Positions 43,060-51,241 of a stretch of DNA of 64,000 bases are shown here, in pieces. A program made the translations under genes and the position numbers. Positions within the stretch are counted from its first letter, which is position 1. Each line of letters opens with the position of its first letter. Source of the stretch: Sabulicella rubraurantiaca (GTDB lineage: Bacteria; Pseudomonadota; Alphaproteobacteria; Acetobacterales; Acetobacteraceae); the NCBI RefSeq assembly GCF_017355885.1, contig NZ_JAFEUU010000013.1, positions 1 through 64,000 on the forward strand, given 5' to 3'. Under the pieces are notes generated by a model. The model was not told where the DNA came from. It ran no database searches and saw nothing but the letters and a program-made list of their open reading frames with translations.

Positions 43060-43896
43060 ATGCGGCGATGGATGATTCTGGCTGGAGCGGCGCTCCTGGC
43101 CGCGTGTAGCGCGACACCTCAGGGGACGGAGCCGCAGGTGCTCGTGGACCGCTCGGCCCTGACGGTGCAGGAAATCCTGGGCGACGGGAATGATCGCCTT
43201 GATGCCGCGTCCCTGCTGCGCCGCGCGCGCGGGGCGTTGATCTGCCCGCGCTCCTTCCGGGTTGCGTTCTTCGCGGGGGGCGAAGGCGGCGGCTGCGTGC
43301 TGCTGGGTCGAGATGCCGCCGGGTCCTGGTCCTCGCCGGCCTTCTATGGGGTCGGGGCGGGCTCGATCGGCTTCCAGGCGGGCATCCAGGACAGCCAGAC
43401 CCTGCTCCTGCTGATGAATGAGCGTGCGCTGAGCGCCATCATCGACGGGCAGTTCAAGTTCGGCGCCGACGCCTCGCTGGCCGTCGCGCATGTCGGTGGC
43501 TCGGTGGAAGCAGCGACCACCGCGGCGCTGGGCGCCGACATCCTGTCCTTCTCCCGCTCGCGCGGCCTCTTCGCCGGACTCGCGCTGGAAGGCGCGGTGG
43601 TGAATGCCCAGCCCGCCTGGAACGCGGCCTATTACGGGCGCGAGGTGACGCCGCGCGACATCGTGGTGAACATGGTCGCGCACAACCCGGCGGCGGACCC
43701 GCTGCGGGCGGCGCTGCTGCGCTTCGGCCAGGGGGCCGGCGCTCGTGCCACGCTCACTCCGGCCCCGATGCCCGAGGCGGCGCCAGGGCCGCAGCCCATC
43801 GTGCCCATGGGCGCGGTTCCCGCAGCGCCGACCCGGCGCGGCCCGGTCACGGGCGGGAGCGGCGTATCGCGCGCCCCCCTGGCCCCGGTCAGGTGA
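43060..43896 (+). CDS. SYLF-domain (Ysc84-like) lipoprotein
   Basis: SYLF proteins bind phospholipids; their bacterial role is not established. I start at the ATG giving MRRWMILAGAALLAACSAT, 7 bases after GGGGGAG; the TTG one codon earlier is less likely. The lipobox LLAAC places the lipidated cysteine at residue 16. The domain covers about residues 55-215, with ALICPRSFRVAFFAGGEGGG, CVLLGRDAAGSWSSPAFYGV and SRSRGLFAGLALEGAVVNAQ. The last 50 residues are rich in A, P and G. The stop overlaps the next start. Confidence 0.88.
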   Translation: MRRWMILAGAALLAACSATPQGTEPQVLVDRSALTVQEILGDGNDRLDAASLLRRARGALICPRSFRVAFFAGGEGGGCVLLGRDAAGSWSSPAFYGVGAGSIGFQAGIQDSQTLLLLMNERALSAIIDGQFKFGADASLAVAHVGGSVEAATTAALGADILSFSRSRGLFAGLALEGAVVNAQPAWNAAYYGREVTPRDIVVNMVAHNPAADPLRAALLRFGQGAGARATLTPAPMPEAAPGPQPIVPMGAVPAAPTRRGPVTGGSGVSRAPLAPVR

Positions 43897-44579
43897 GGCG
43901 CCTCCTTTCGCTTCTTCTTCTCGTCCTCCTTGCTCTCCCGGCGCGTGCCCAGGGGCGCGAGGAGGCACAGATCCTCGTGGACCAGGCGGCGATGGTGCTG
44001 CCGGAACTCGTGGGTGACCTCGACCCGGCATCGCGGGACCAGCTTTCCCTGCTGCTTCGCGATTCGCGCGGTGTGCTGATCTGCCCGCACATCCTGCGTG
44101 CGGGCTTCCTGCTCGGCGGGCGGGGCGGCGGCTGCGTGCTGCTGGGGCGCGAGCCCTGGGGCTGGTCCGCACCCGCCTTCTATGGCCTCGGTGGAATCGG
44201 CTTCGGCCTTCAGATCGGCATCCAGGACATGGCGCTGATGATGCTGGTCCGCACGGAGCGCGCGCTGCGGGCGCTGATGGAGGAATCCTTCACCCTGGGC
44301 GGCGACCTCGGCATTTCGGTGGCCGGGTTCGGCGCCACGCTCCAGGGCGCGACCACGGCCGCGCTCGGGGCGGACCTTGTCTCGCTGGCGCGGGCGCGCG
44401 GCCTCTTCGTCGGGGCCTCGCTGGAGGGAGCGCTGCTCTCGGCGCGGCCCGGCTGGCTCGCGGAGTATTATGGCGAGGCGCTGACGCCGCGGCAGGTCGT
44501 GCTGGAAGGGCTGGGCCGCAATCCCGGCGCGGACCGGCTGCGCACCCTCCTAGGCCGCATCACCGCACCCGCGCGGTAG
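43893..44579 (+). CDS. Second SYLF-domain (Ysc84-like) exported protein
   Basis: A paralogue of the preceding gene, 228 residues, starting at GTG in the GTGA overlap. It has an ordinary signal peptide (MRRLLSLLLLVLLALPARAQ) instead of a lipobox. The domain shows GVLICPHILRAGFLLGGRGG, CVLLGREPWGWSAPAFYGLG and ARARGLFVGASLEGALLSAR. The proline-rich tail of its partner is missing. The pair looks like an old tandem duplication in which one copy became membrane-anchored and one soluble. Confidence 0.88.
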   Translation: MRRLLSLLLLVLLALPARAQGREEAQILVDQAAMVLPELVGDLDPASRDQLSLLLRDSRGVLICPHILRAGFLLGGRGGGCVLLGREPWGWSAPAFYGLGGIGFGLQIGIQDMALMMLVRTERALRALMEESFTLGGDLGISVAGFGATLQGATTAALGADLVSLARARGLFVGASLEGALLSARPGWLAEYYGEALTPRQVVLEGLGRNPGADRLRTLLGRITAPAR

Positions 44580-44653
44580 ACACCCGGCTGGCCCGCGGGG
44601 CGCGACTGGCCGAGGCAGGTGGCCCGGAGCCGGTTCTGGGCTAAAACCCCCTG

Positions 44654-45154
44654 GTGTCCGAACCCGCCACCCCCTTCTGGCGCGAAAAGCCCCTGTCCGC
44701 GATGAGCGAGGCGGAGTGGGAGAGCCTGTGCGATGGCTGCGGCCGCTGCTGCCTGCACAAGCTGCGCGAGGACGACACCGGCCGCCTCCATCACACCGAG
44801 GTCGCCTGCCGCCTGCTCGATGTCGGCTCCGCGCGCTGCACCGACTACGCCAATCGGCGCCGCCGCGTGCCCGACTGCATCCGCCTGACGCCCGACATGC
44901 TGGACGGGCTGGACTGGCTGCCCCCCACCTGCGCCTACCGCCTGCTCTCCGAGGGGCGGGACCTGCCCGAATGGCATCCGCTTCGCTCCGGCGACCCAGA
45001 CAGCGTGCGCCGCGCCGGCATCTCCGTCGCCGGGCGCTGCGTGAGCGAGCGCCGGGCCGGGGCGCTGGAGGACCACATCGCGCGCTGGCCGGGGCAGTGG
45101 CCCCGCCGTGCCGGACCACGACCGCTTCCCACCCCGAAAGGAAACATCCGATGA
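44654..45154 (+). CDS. YcgN/UPF0260 cysteine-cluster protein
   Basis: A member of a widespread family of unknown biochemical role that keeps a cysteine cluster, probably for a metal. The start is GTG and the product has 166 residues. Core sequence is [49 protein letters not shown] and [20 protein letters not shown], giving the conserved CxxCxxCC pattern plus further cysteines. The stop overlaps the next start by four bases. No clear ribosome site precedes the GTG. Confidence 0.87.
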   Translation: MSEPATPFWREKPLSAMSEAEWESLCDGCGRCCLHKLREDDTGRLHHTEVACRLLDVGSARCTDYANRRRRVPDCIRLTPDMLDGLDWLPPTCAYRLLSEGRDLPEWHPLRSGDPDSVRRAGISVAGRCVSERRAGALEDHIARWPGQWPRRAGPRPLPTPKGNIR

Positions 45155-46095
45155 AGGACGCCCTTTATGGCGGCATCAACGCCGCCGTGCTCACCGCGCT
45201 CAAGGGGGATCTCTCCCCCGACCTGGACCGTATGGCGGAGCACGCGAAGTGGCTGCTCGCCAATGGCTGCAACGGCCTCGGCGTGCTGGGCACGACGGGC
45301 GAGGCGAACAGCTTCTCGGGCAGCGAACGCAAGGCGATCGTCGAGGGGCTGATCCAGCGCGGCATTCCGGCGGCGAAGATGATGCCGGGCACCGGCGTCA
45401 GCAGCATCACCGAGACGGTGGAGCTGACCCAGCACGCCCGCGCCCAGGGCTGCCGCGGCGTGCTGCTGCTGCCGCCCTTCTACTATAAGGGCCCGTCCGA
45501 TGACGGCCTCTTCGCCCATTTCGACGAGGTGGCGAAGCGCGTCGGCGGCGGCATCGCCCTCTACCTCTACCACTTCCCGCAGCAGAGCGCGGTGCCGCTC
45601 ACGCTCAACCTCATCGGCAAGCTGCTGGACGCGCATCCGGGCGTGTTCAAGGGCGTGAAGGACAGCTCGGGCGACTATGCGAACATGAAGGCGATGATCG
45701 ACGCCTTCGCCCCCCGCGGCTTCGAGGTGTATTCGGGCTCCGACGAATACGTGCAGCGCATCCTGGCCGATGGCGGCGCGGGCTGCATCACGGCGGCGAG
45801 CAACGCGAACTGCCACTGGGGCGGCATCGTCTATGCGAAGCGCACGGGGCCGGAGGCCGACAAGGCCCAGGCCATGCTGACCGCGACGCGCAAGGCCGCC
45901 ACCGCCGCGCCGCTGATCCCCAACCTGCGTGAGGTGATCGCCCGCTCGCGCAACGATGACGCCTGGCGCCGCATCCGCCCGCCGCACCTGCCGCTGGACA
46001 AGGCGGCCGCCGACAAGGCCTGGGAAGCGTGGGTCGCCACCGGCGCCATTCCGCTGCCCGGCCTTTCCGGTGCGGCGCGCGCGGCGGCCGAGTAG
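45151..46095 (+). CDS. DapA/N-acetylneuraminate lyase family aldolase
   Basis: This superfamily makes or splits C-C bonds through a lysine Schiff base with pyruvate. I start at [20 protein letters not shown], just after AAAGGAAAC; longer frames are the shadow of ycgN. The product has 314 residues. Motifs are [20 protein letters not shown], the tyrosine in [20 protein letters not shown] and the Schiff-base lysine in [20 protein letters not shown]. Spectrum of substrates is wide and true DapA is not implied; a catabolic sugar acid role fits its cupin and GH1 neighbours. Confidence 0.88.
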   Translation: MKDALYGGINAAVLTALKGDLSPDLDRMAEHAKWLLANGCNGLGVLGTTGEANSFSGSERKAIVEGLIQRGIPAAKMMPGTGVSSITETVELTQHARAQGCRGVLLLPPFYYKGPSDDGLFAHFDEVAKRVGGGIALYLYHFPQQSAVPLTLNLIGKLLDAHPGVFKGVKDSSGDYANMKAMIDAFAPRGFEVYSGSDEYVQRILADGGAGCITAASNANCHWGGIVYAKRTGPEADKAQAMLTATRKAATAAPLIPNLREVIARSRNDDAWRRIRPPHLPLDKAAADKAWEAWVATGAIPLPGLSGAARAAAE

Positions 46096-46409
46096 TGCGG
46101 GAGCCGCTCCGCTGCCGTCCGCCGGCGGTGCCGACGACCCAGGTGGATGACGACAAGCTGCGCGTCATCCGCTGGGACTTCGAGCCCGGGGCGGAAACCG
46201 GATTCCACCGGCATGGCTGGCTCTACGTCGTCGTGCCGGTGACGGACGGGACGCTTCACATCGAGTTCCCGGACGGCTCCACCACCAGCGCGGAACTCAA
46301 GGCGGGGGTGGCGTATCACCGCCCCGCCGGGGTCGAGCACAACGTGGTGAACGGGGGCGCGGCGCCCCTGAGCTTCGTCGAGACCGAGGTGAAGGCCTTC
46401 CCGGGCTGA
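46095..46409 (+). CDS. Small cupin-domain protein
   Basis: A single-domain cupin of 104 residues. The start GTG shares its first base with the stop of the aldolase gene (TAGTG). The metal site is in FEPGAETGFHRHGWLYVVVP, and the second motif is AGVAYHRPAGVEHNVVNGG, together giving the His/His/Glu/His set of the fold. Small cupins act as isomerases, dioxygenases or sugar-acid binding proteins; nothing decides between these. Coupling to the aldolase suggests the same pathway. Confidence 0.78.
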   Translation: MREPLRCRPPAVPTTQVDDDKLRVIRWDFEPGAETGFHRHGWLYVVVPVTDGTLHIEFPDGSTTSAELKAGVAYHRPAGVEHNVVNGGAAPLSFVETEVKAFPG

Positions 46410-46461
46410 CGGAAGGGAGGGGCGGACCTAACCGCCGCCCCGCTCCCGCGTTGCGGGCAGC

Positions 46462-47682
46462 ATGTTCCCGCAGTTCATCTTCGCCACCGGCATCGAGAAC
46501 AGCTACCCCAAGGTGGGCGGCCGCCGCGTGGACGAGATGGAGGCCTGTGGCCATTACCGCCACTGGCGCGAGGACTTCGCCCTGGTGCGCGAGCTAGGCC
46601 TCAGCTTCCTGCGCTACGGCCCGCCGCTGCATCGCGTCTGGCTAGGTGAAGGCCGCTACGATTGGGAGTTCACCGACCAGGCCTTCGCCGAGCTGTGGCG
46701 CCTCGGCATCGTCCCCATCGTCGATCTCTGCCATTTCGGCGTGCCCGACTGGGTCGGCGATTTCAACAATCCGGATTTCCCTTCCCTTTTCGCCTGCTAC
46801 GCCCGCGCCTTCGCCGAGCGCTTCCCCTGGGTGCAGCTCTACACCCCCGTGAACGAGATCTTCATCTGCGCCCAGTTCTCCGGGCGCTTCGGCTGGTGGA
46901 ACGAGGGGGAGCGGTCGGATCGCGGCTTCGTCACCGCGCTCAAGCACCTCGTGAAGGCGAATGTAATGGCGATGGAGGCGATCCTGGAGCGGCGGCCCGA
47001 CGCGCTCTTCATCCAGAGCGAGTCGAGCGAGTACTTCCATGCCGTGAATCCCGCCGCCATCTCCCCGGCGGAGGCGATGAACCAGCAGCGCTTCCTGTCG
47101 CTCGACCTCAATTACGGGCGGCGGGTGGATAGCGGCATGTACGAGTTCCTGCTCGACAACGGCATGACTCGGGACGAGTACCATTTCTTCCTGGGCCGTC
47201 ACCTTCGTCGCCACTGCGTCCTGGGCACCGACTACTACGTGACCAACGAGCATCTGGTGGAGGCGGACGGGCGCACGCGCGCGGCAGGGGACATCTTCGG
47301 CTATGCGGAGATCACACGGCAGTATCACGAGCGGTACCGCATGCCGGTGATGCACACGGAGACCAACCTGATCGAAGGCCCAACGGGGACCGAGGCGGTC
47401 GCTTGGCTGCGCAAGCAATGGGCCAATGCGCTGCGTGTCCGCAATAACGGAATCCCGATGCTGGGCTTCACCTGGTACTCCCTGACCGATCAGGTGGACT
47501 GGGACACGACGCTGCGCGAGGCGAATGGCAACGTGAACCCGCTTGGCCTCTATGACCTCGACCGCAAGATCCGCGCCGTAGGGCGCGAGTACCGGCGCAT
47601 CGTGGAGGAATGGTCCAGCGTGCTGCCGACCCAGAGCTATAGCCTCGTCCTGCCGGTGCGCCCCCTGGAGGAGCAGGAGTGA
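46462..47682 (+). CDS. Family 1 glycoside hydrolase (beta-glycosidase like)
   Basis: Retaining glycosidases of this family use two glutamates. The product is 406 residues, shorter than the usual 440-480. The TIM-barrel landmarks are FIFATGIENSYPKVGG, LGLSFLRYGPPLHRVWLGEG, the acid/base glutamate in WVQLYTPVNEIFICAQFSG and the nucleophile in YRMPVMHTETNLIEGPTGTE. The C-terminal GFTWYSLTDQVDWDTTLREA replaces the typical aglycone-site sequence. No signal peptide, so cytoplasmic. It may act on a beta-glucoside or uronide entering the pathway with the neighbouring genes. Confidence 0.83.
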   Translation: MFPQFIFATGIENSYPKVGGRRVDEMEACGHYRHWREDFALVRELGLSFLRYGPPLHRVWLGEGRYDWEFTDQAFAELWRLGIVPIVDLCHFGVPDWVGDFNNPDFPSLFACYARAFAERFPWVQLYTPVNEIFICAQFSGRFGWWNEGERSDRGFVTALKHLVKANVMAMEAILERRPDALFIQSESSEYFHAVNPAAISPAEAMNQQRFLSLDLNYGRRVDSGMYEFLLDNGMTRDEYHFFLGRHLRRHCVLGTDYYVTNEHLVEADGRTRAAGDIFGYAEITRQYHERYRMPVMHTETNLIEGPTGTEAVAWLRKQWANALRVRNNGIPMLGFTWYSLTDQVDWDTTLREANGNVNPLGLYDLDRKIRAVGREYRRIVEEWSSVLPTQSYSLVLPVRPLEEQE

Positions 47683-48398
47683 TGCGCTTCGCCGGGCGCC
47701 ATGTTCTGGTGACGGGCGGCAGTTCGGGCATCGGGCGTGCGACCTGCGAAAGACTCGCGGCGGAAGGCGCGCGCGTCGCCGTGCTGTCGCGCGACGGGGC
47801 GGCGGCAGGGGACGTCGCGCAGCGCATCGGCGGCATCGCCATCCCAGCCGACCTTGCGGAGGAGACAGCGATCCAGGACGCCGCAGCGCGCATCGCGAAG
47901 GAATGGGGCACGCTGGATTTCCTGGTGAGCAACGCCGCGACGATGACCTTCACGCCCATCCTGGAGACCGAAGCGGCGGATTTCGACCGGGTGATCGCCG
48001 TGAACCTGCGCGCGCCCTTCCTGCTGCTGCGCTACCTGGGCGGGATGATCCGGCGCGGCGGGGCGGTGGTGCATGTCTCCTCCGTCCATGCGGCGGCGAC
48101 TACGGCCAATGTCGCGCCCTATGCCGCCAGCAAGGGCGGGCTGGAGGCATTGACGCGCGCCGCCTCCATCGAGTTCACGCCGCGCGGCGTGCGGGTGAAT
48201 GCCGTCGCGCCCGGCGCGGTGGAGACGCCCATGCTGCGCGCCAATCCCAACATCGCGAGCGGAGTGGAAAAGCTGGAGGGGCCGGTCGGCCGTCCCGAGC
48301 AGATCGCCGCCGCCATCTGCTTCCTGCTGAGCGAGGAGGCCGGCTTCGCCACCGGCGCGGTGCTGTCGGTGGATGGCGGGCGCTTGGCGGCGCTTTAA
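47682..48398 (+). CDS. Short-chain dehydrogenase/reductase
   Basis: A classical SDR of 238 residues. The ATG overlaps the GH1 stop, with CAGGAG just before. The nucleotide site is HVLVTGGSSGIGRATCERLA, the structural NAAT is in LVSNAATMTFTP and the catalytic set is VHVSSVHAAATTANVAPYAA with SKGG (Ser, Tyr, Lys). The C-terminal RVNAVAPGAVETPMLRANPN is typical. Arginine-rich sequence at the end of strand 2 (SRDG) hints at NADP. The substrate is open; a sugar or sugar acid fits its neighbours. Confidence 0.9.
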   Translation: MRFAGRHVLVTGGSSGIGRATCERLAAEGARVAVLSRDGAAAGDVAQRIGGIAIPADLAEETAIQDAAARIAKEWGTLDFLVSNAATMTFTPILETEAADFDRVIAVNLRAPFLLLRYLGGMIRRGGAVVHVSSVHAAATTANVAPYAASKGGLEALTRAASIEFTPRGVRVNAVAPGAVETPMLRANPNIASGVEKLEGPVGRPEQIAAAICFLLSEEAGFATGAVLSVDGGRLAAL

Positions 48399-48400
48399 GG

Positions 48401-48430
48401 CCGGGAAGCGCGACGAGCCGCGCTTCCCGG
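48401..48430. terminator. Perfect hairpin between convergent genes
   Basis: CCGGGAAGCGCG pairs over 12 bases with CGCGCTTCCCGG around ACGAGC. It starts 3 bases after the SDR stop and ends 8 bases from the reverse gene at 48438, so it can serve both. No T run. Confidence 0.65.
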
Positions 48431-48437
48431 TCAGTCC

Positions 48438-48845
48438 CTAGGCAGGCTGGGCTTTCGCCGCGCCGCGCATCGCCGCGGCCTGGGCGGCGGCAAAGCCCGC
48501 CACCGCCGCCGCCTGCGCCAGGACGAAGGCGGTGCCCAGGGCGGTGGGGGACAACCCCGCTAGGGCCGGGCCGAGCGCAAGCAGCGCGACGCTGTCCAGC
48601 ACCCAGACCACGTTCACAGCGATGATGGCCCGCACCGCGGCGCGCGGCGGCGCGGCGCTGCGCCCCACCCAGCCGACGAAGGCGGCATAGAGCAGCAGGG
48701 CCAGCCCCGCCACGCGGAGCAGGCTCTCGGGTAGGCCGAGAAGGCCGGCGATGGGTGCCGCGGCGAGCAGCAGCCCGGTGGCGGCGCTGGCCGCCGCGTC
48801 GCCCAACAGGGCGAGGTGCAGGAAGCGAGTGGGTCGAAGCGTCAT
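48438..48845 (-). CDS. Four-span membrane protein of unknown function
   Basis: A 135-residue hydrophobic protein starting MTLRPTRFLHLALLGDAAAS, with GGGAG upstream of the ATG. Four spans are visible; the loops are short and rich in P and R (GRSAAPPRAAVRAIIA). The tail ends AAAMRGAAKAQPA. I do not recognise the family. It diverges from an HTH regulator by 112 bases and may be its target; that is inference. A much longer frame upstream is an antisense shadow of that regulator. Confidence 0.75.
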   Translation of the reverse strand: MTLRPTRFLHLALLGDAAASAATGLLLAAAPIAGLLGLPESLLRVAGLALLLYAAFVGWVGRSAAPPRAAVRAIIAVNVVWVLDSVALLALGPALAGLSPTALGTAFVLAQAAAVAGFAAAQAAAMRGAAKAQPA

Positions 48846-48957
48846 GGCGTGAACTCCCTTGTTCGAGCAACGGGGCAACCCTTCCCCATCGCGCCGGGCA
48901 AAGCGATGACCTCCGAGGTCATCGTGAAGCGGCGCGGCGCGGCCTATCCTCCGCGCC

Positions 48958-49755
48958 ATGGCCCAAGCACAGCCCCGTCCCGCCTCGCCCCCGCCCGTCG
49001 GCGCGCTGCTGCGCGAATGGCGCCAGCGCCGTCGCCGGTCGCAGCTGGATCTGTCGCTCGATGCCGCCGTGTCGCAGCGCCACCTGTCCTGCGTGGAAAG
49101 CGGCCGCGCCGCGCCGAGCCGGGAGATGGTGCTGCGGCTGGCGGCGGAACTTGACGTGCCACTGCGCGAGCGCAACGCGCTGCTGCTGGCCGCCGGCTTC
49201 GCACCCGCCTTTCGCGAGCGGGGGCTGGACGACCCGGAGATGGTGGCGGCGCGCACGGCGGTGGAGACGCTGCTGCACGCCCACATGCCGCACCCCGCCC
49301 TGGCGGTGGACGGGGGGTGGAACCTCGTTTCTGCCAATGCGGCGGTGGCCAAGCTGCTTGGCGGACTGGTGGACCCCACGCGTCTGGCGCCGCCGGTCAA
49401 CGTGCTGCGCCTGTCGCTGCATCCCGAGGGGTTGGCGCTGCGAATCCGCAACCTGCCCGAATGGCGCACGCACCTGCTGGAGCGGCTGCGGCGCGAGGTG
49501 GCTACCAGCGCTGATGCCGGGCTGACCGCGTTGCTGGCGGAGCTTTCCGCCCTGCCGGCGCCGGGGGGCGAAGCTGCCGCGCCGCATGGCATCCTGGTGC
49601 CGCTGGTGCTGGACACGCCCTGGGGCACGCTTTCGCTGATCTCCACCACCACGGTCTTCGGCACGCCCGCCGAGGTGACGCTGTCCGAACTGGCGATCGA
49701 GACCTTCTTTCCCGCAAATGCGGAGACAGCGGAGCGGCTGTGCGCCCTGGGCTAG
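48958..49755 (+). CDS. XRE-type regulator with MmyB-like ligand domain
   Basis: A 265-residue regulator. The helix-turn-helix lies at residues 14-70: GALLREWRQRRRRSQLDLSL, then VSQRHLSCVESGRAAPSREM. The C-terminal 180 residues match the MmyB-like fold, with ALAVDGGWNLVSANAAVAKL and NVLRLSLHPEGLALRIRNLP. This type often controls a neighbouring dehydrogenase or membrane gene and senses a fatty-acyl or similar ligand. Here the divergent membrane protein and the SDR beyond it are the obvious candidates. Confidence 0.88.
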   Translation: MAQAQPRPASPPPVGALLREWRQRRRRSQLDLSLDAAVSQRHLSCVESGRAAPSREMVLRLAAELDVPLRERNALLLAAGFAPAFRERGLDDPEMVAARTAVETLLHAHMPHPALAVDGGWNLVSANAAVAKLLGGLVDPTRLAPPVNVLRLSLHPEGLALRIRNLPEWRTHLLERLRREVATSADAGLTALLAELSALPAPGGEAAAPHGILVPLVLDTPWGTLSLISTTTVFGTPAEVTLSELAIETFFPANAETAERLCALG

Positions 49756-49759
49756 CGCA

Positions 49760-49855
49760 TCAGCCAATGGGCGCCACGCGCCCGTCCGGCGTCACCTCCC
49801 AGAGCGGACTATCCGCGGCGAGGCACTGCCCGCCGTCGCGCTGCTGACGCTGGAG
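49760..49855 (-). pseudogene. Possible remnant of a reverse-strand coding end
   Basis: Read on the reverse strand this short stretch gives a plausible protein end, SPLWEVTPDGRVAPIG followed by TGA, preceded by RQQRDGGQCLAA. Composition is coding-like in this frame, but upstream of about 49860 the same frame passes into sequence opposite the sugar transferase and no start is found. It may be the cut-off 3' end of a lost gene. Chance cannot be excluded for so short a frame. Confidence 0.35.
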
Positions 49856-49887
49856 GGCCTGATCCGACCGGAGGGCGGCTGGATGTA

Positions 49888-50432
49888 GTGGCGGCGAGTC
49901 TGCTGCTGGTTCTGCTGGCGCCGCTGCTGTCTGCCGGCGCGCTGGGCGTGCTGATGGCGCTCGGAAGGCCGGTGCTGTTCCGGCAGCGCCGCGCAGAGCA
50001 CGACGGCGTGCCCTTCACCTTACTGAAGCTGCGCAGCCTGCGCGAGGATCCGGGTCCGGACGCGGTGCGGGTGACGCGTTTCGGTCGCATCCTGCGCGGA
50101 TCGGTGCTGGACGAGGCGCCACGACTCCTCAACGTGCTGCGTGGCGAAATGTCCCCCGTCGGGCCGCGCCCGCTGCCGTTGGACCACCTGTCCCGCTACT
50201 CGCCGCGCGAGGCGACATGGCTGCGCGTGCGGCCCGGCCTGTGCGGGCTGACCCAGGCACAAGGTCGCAACGCCGTCCCTTGGGAGGCGCGGCTGGAATG
50301 GGACGCGTGCTACGTGGAGCGCGTGAGCTTCATGGGTGATCTGCGCATCCTCGTGCGCTGCGCGCTTGTCCTGCTGCGCGGGGGGGGGGGGGGGGGACAG
50401 AGTTCTCGGAACCTTTGCGCGAAACGCGCTGA
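49888..50432 (+). pseudogene. Second WcaJ/ExoY-type sugar phosphotransferase, ends disturbed
   Basis: The core of a polyprenyl-phosphate sugar-1-phosphate transferase is clear: ALGRPVLFRQRRAEHDGVPF, LLKLRSLREDPGPDAVRVTR, RGSVLDEAPRLLNVLRGEMS and PVGPRPLPLDHLSRYSPREA. The only start in frame is a GTG overlapping the TAG of a small upstream frame; homologous sequence (RLDVVAAS) appears to begin before it. Near the end lies a run of 17 G (50380-50396). With 15 or 18 G the frame would stop at the TGA 50430-50432, 5 bases before dnaQ. With 17 it runs on for some 420 codons antisense to dnaQ and coaE. I count it as frameshifted or mis-sequenced. Confidence 0.75.
50380..50396 (+). repeat. Homopolymer of 17 G
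   Basis: Seventeen consecutive G close the sugar transferase frame. No other tract of this length occurs in the window. It is either a phase-variable tract, a sequencing-length error or an assembly artefact. Confidence 0.95.
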
Positions 50433-50436
50433 TCTC

Positions 50437-51114
50437 TCAGCCGCGCAGCCAGATCGCGTCCTTGACGGCGGAAGCCAGGAAGGCGCTGTGCGCTTCCTCC
50501 TGCTCCGGCGTCGGGATGATGGGGAGGGGGGAGCGCGGCCGCCTCTCCTCCTGCACCAGCGCGGCCACCATCGGCGCCTCATCCAGGGCGAGGCCGCCCT
50601 GCCTTCCGCCGCGCAGCTCCAGATAGGCGGCGGCCAGCAGGCGCACGTCGAGCAGCGCGTTGTGGGTCGTCCGCTCGGACAGGTCGATGCCGAAGCGGCG
50701 GCACAGCGCGTCCAGGCTGTTGGGCGCGCCCGGGAAGCGCTCCCGCGCCAGCACGAGGCTGTCCACCATGCGCGAGGCGTCCAGCGGAGGCAGGCCGGCC
50801 CGCACCAGCTCCGCATCCAGGTGCTTGAAGTCGAAGGGCGCGTTGTGGGCGACGATGGGCGCGTCGCCCAGGAAATCCAGCATCTCCTGTGCCACGGCGG
50901 CGAAGAGCGGCTTGCCCTCCAGGTCGGAGCGGGTGAAGCCGTGCACGCGCGTGCTTTCCGGCGGCACGTCGCGCTGCGGATCGATCAGCGTGTGGAAGTA
51001 ACGGCCCGTGGGCAGGAGGTTCACGAGCTCGATCGCCGCGATCTCGATGACGCGGTGGCCTTCCTCCGGCTCGAAGCCGGTGGTCTCGGTGTCCAGGACG
51101 ATCTCGCGGGTCAT
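50437..51114 (-). CDS. dnaQ: DNA polymerase III epsilon subunit, 3'-5' exonuclease
   Basis: Epsilon proofreads for the replicative polymerase. I start at MTREIVLDTETTGFEPEEGH; an earlier methionine lies in spacer. The product has 225 residues. The ExoI motif is VLDTETTGFEP, ExoII is PIVAHNAPFDFKHLDAELV and ExoIII is ERTTHNALLDVRLLAAAYLE (HxAxxD). The C-terminal third is a flexible tail with the polymerase contact region. It follows coaE and aroE, the usual alphaproteobacterial trio, after a 127-base gap without features that I recognise. Confidence 0.96.
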   Translation of the reverse strand: MTREIVLDTETTGFEPEEGHRVIEIAAIELVNLLPTGRYFHTLIDPQRDVPPESTRVHGFTRSDLEGKPLFAAVAQEMLDFLGDAPIVAHNAPFDFKHLDAELVRAGLPPLDASRMVDSLVLARERFPGAPNSLDALCRRFGIDLSERTTHNALLDVRLLAAAYLELRGGRQGGLALDEAPMVAALVQEERRPRSPLPIIPTPEQEEAHSAFLASAVKDAIWLRG

Positions 51115-51241
51115 TTTGCTGGCCTCAGGCGCCGCGCGCGCGTTCCGCGCGCTTGGCTTGCGCGCCTCGGACATGGTGCGCTGGTTGATGGGTTGCGAGG
51201 CGCGCGGCTTGCCCTTTGGGCGGCGCGGATTGGGGCGTGTG

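Noticed and set aside
45151-46095. True 4-hydroxy-tetrahydrodipicolinate synthase (dapA)
   Set aside because: The family fold and lysine are clear, but neighbours are carbohydrate genes and substrate-specific residues cannot be judged by eye.
48438-49664. A 408-codon reverse frame over the four-span protein and the HTH regulator
   Set aside because: Its first 270 residues are antisense to the regulator and look random; the ATG at 48845 has a good ribosome site.
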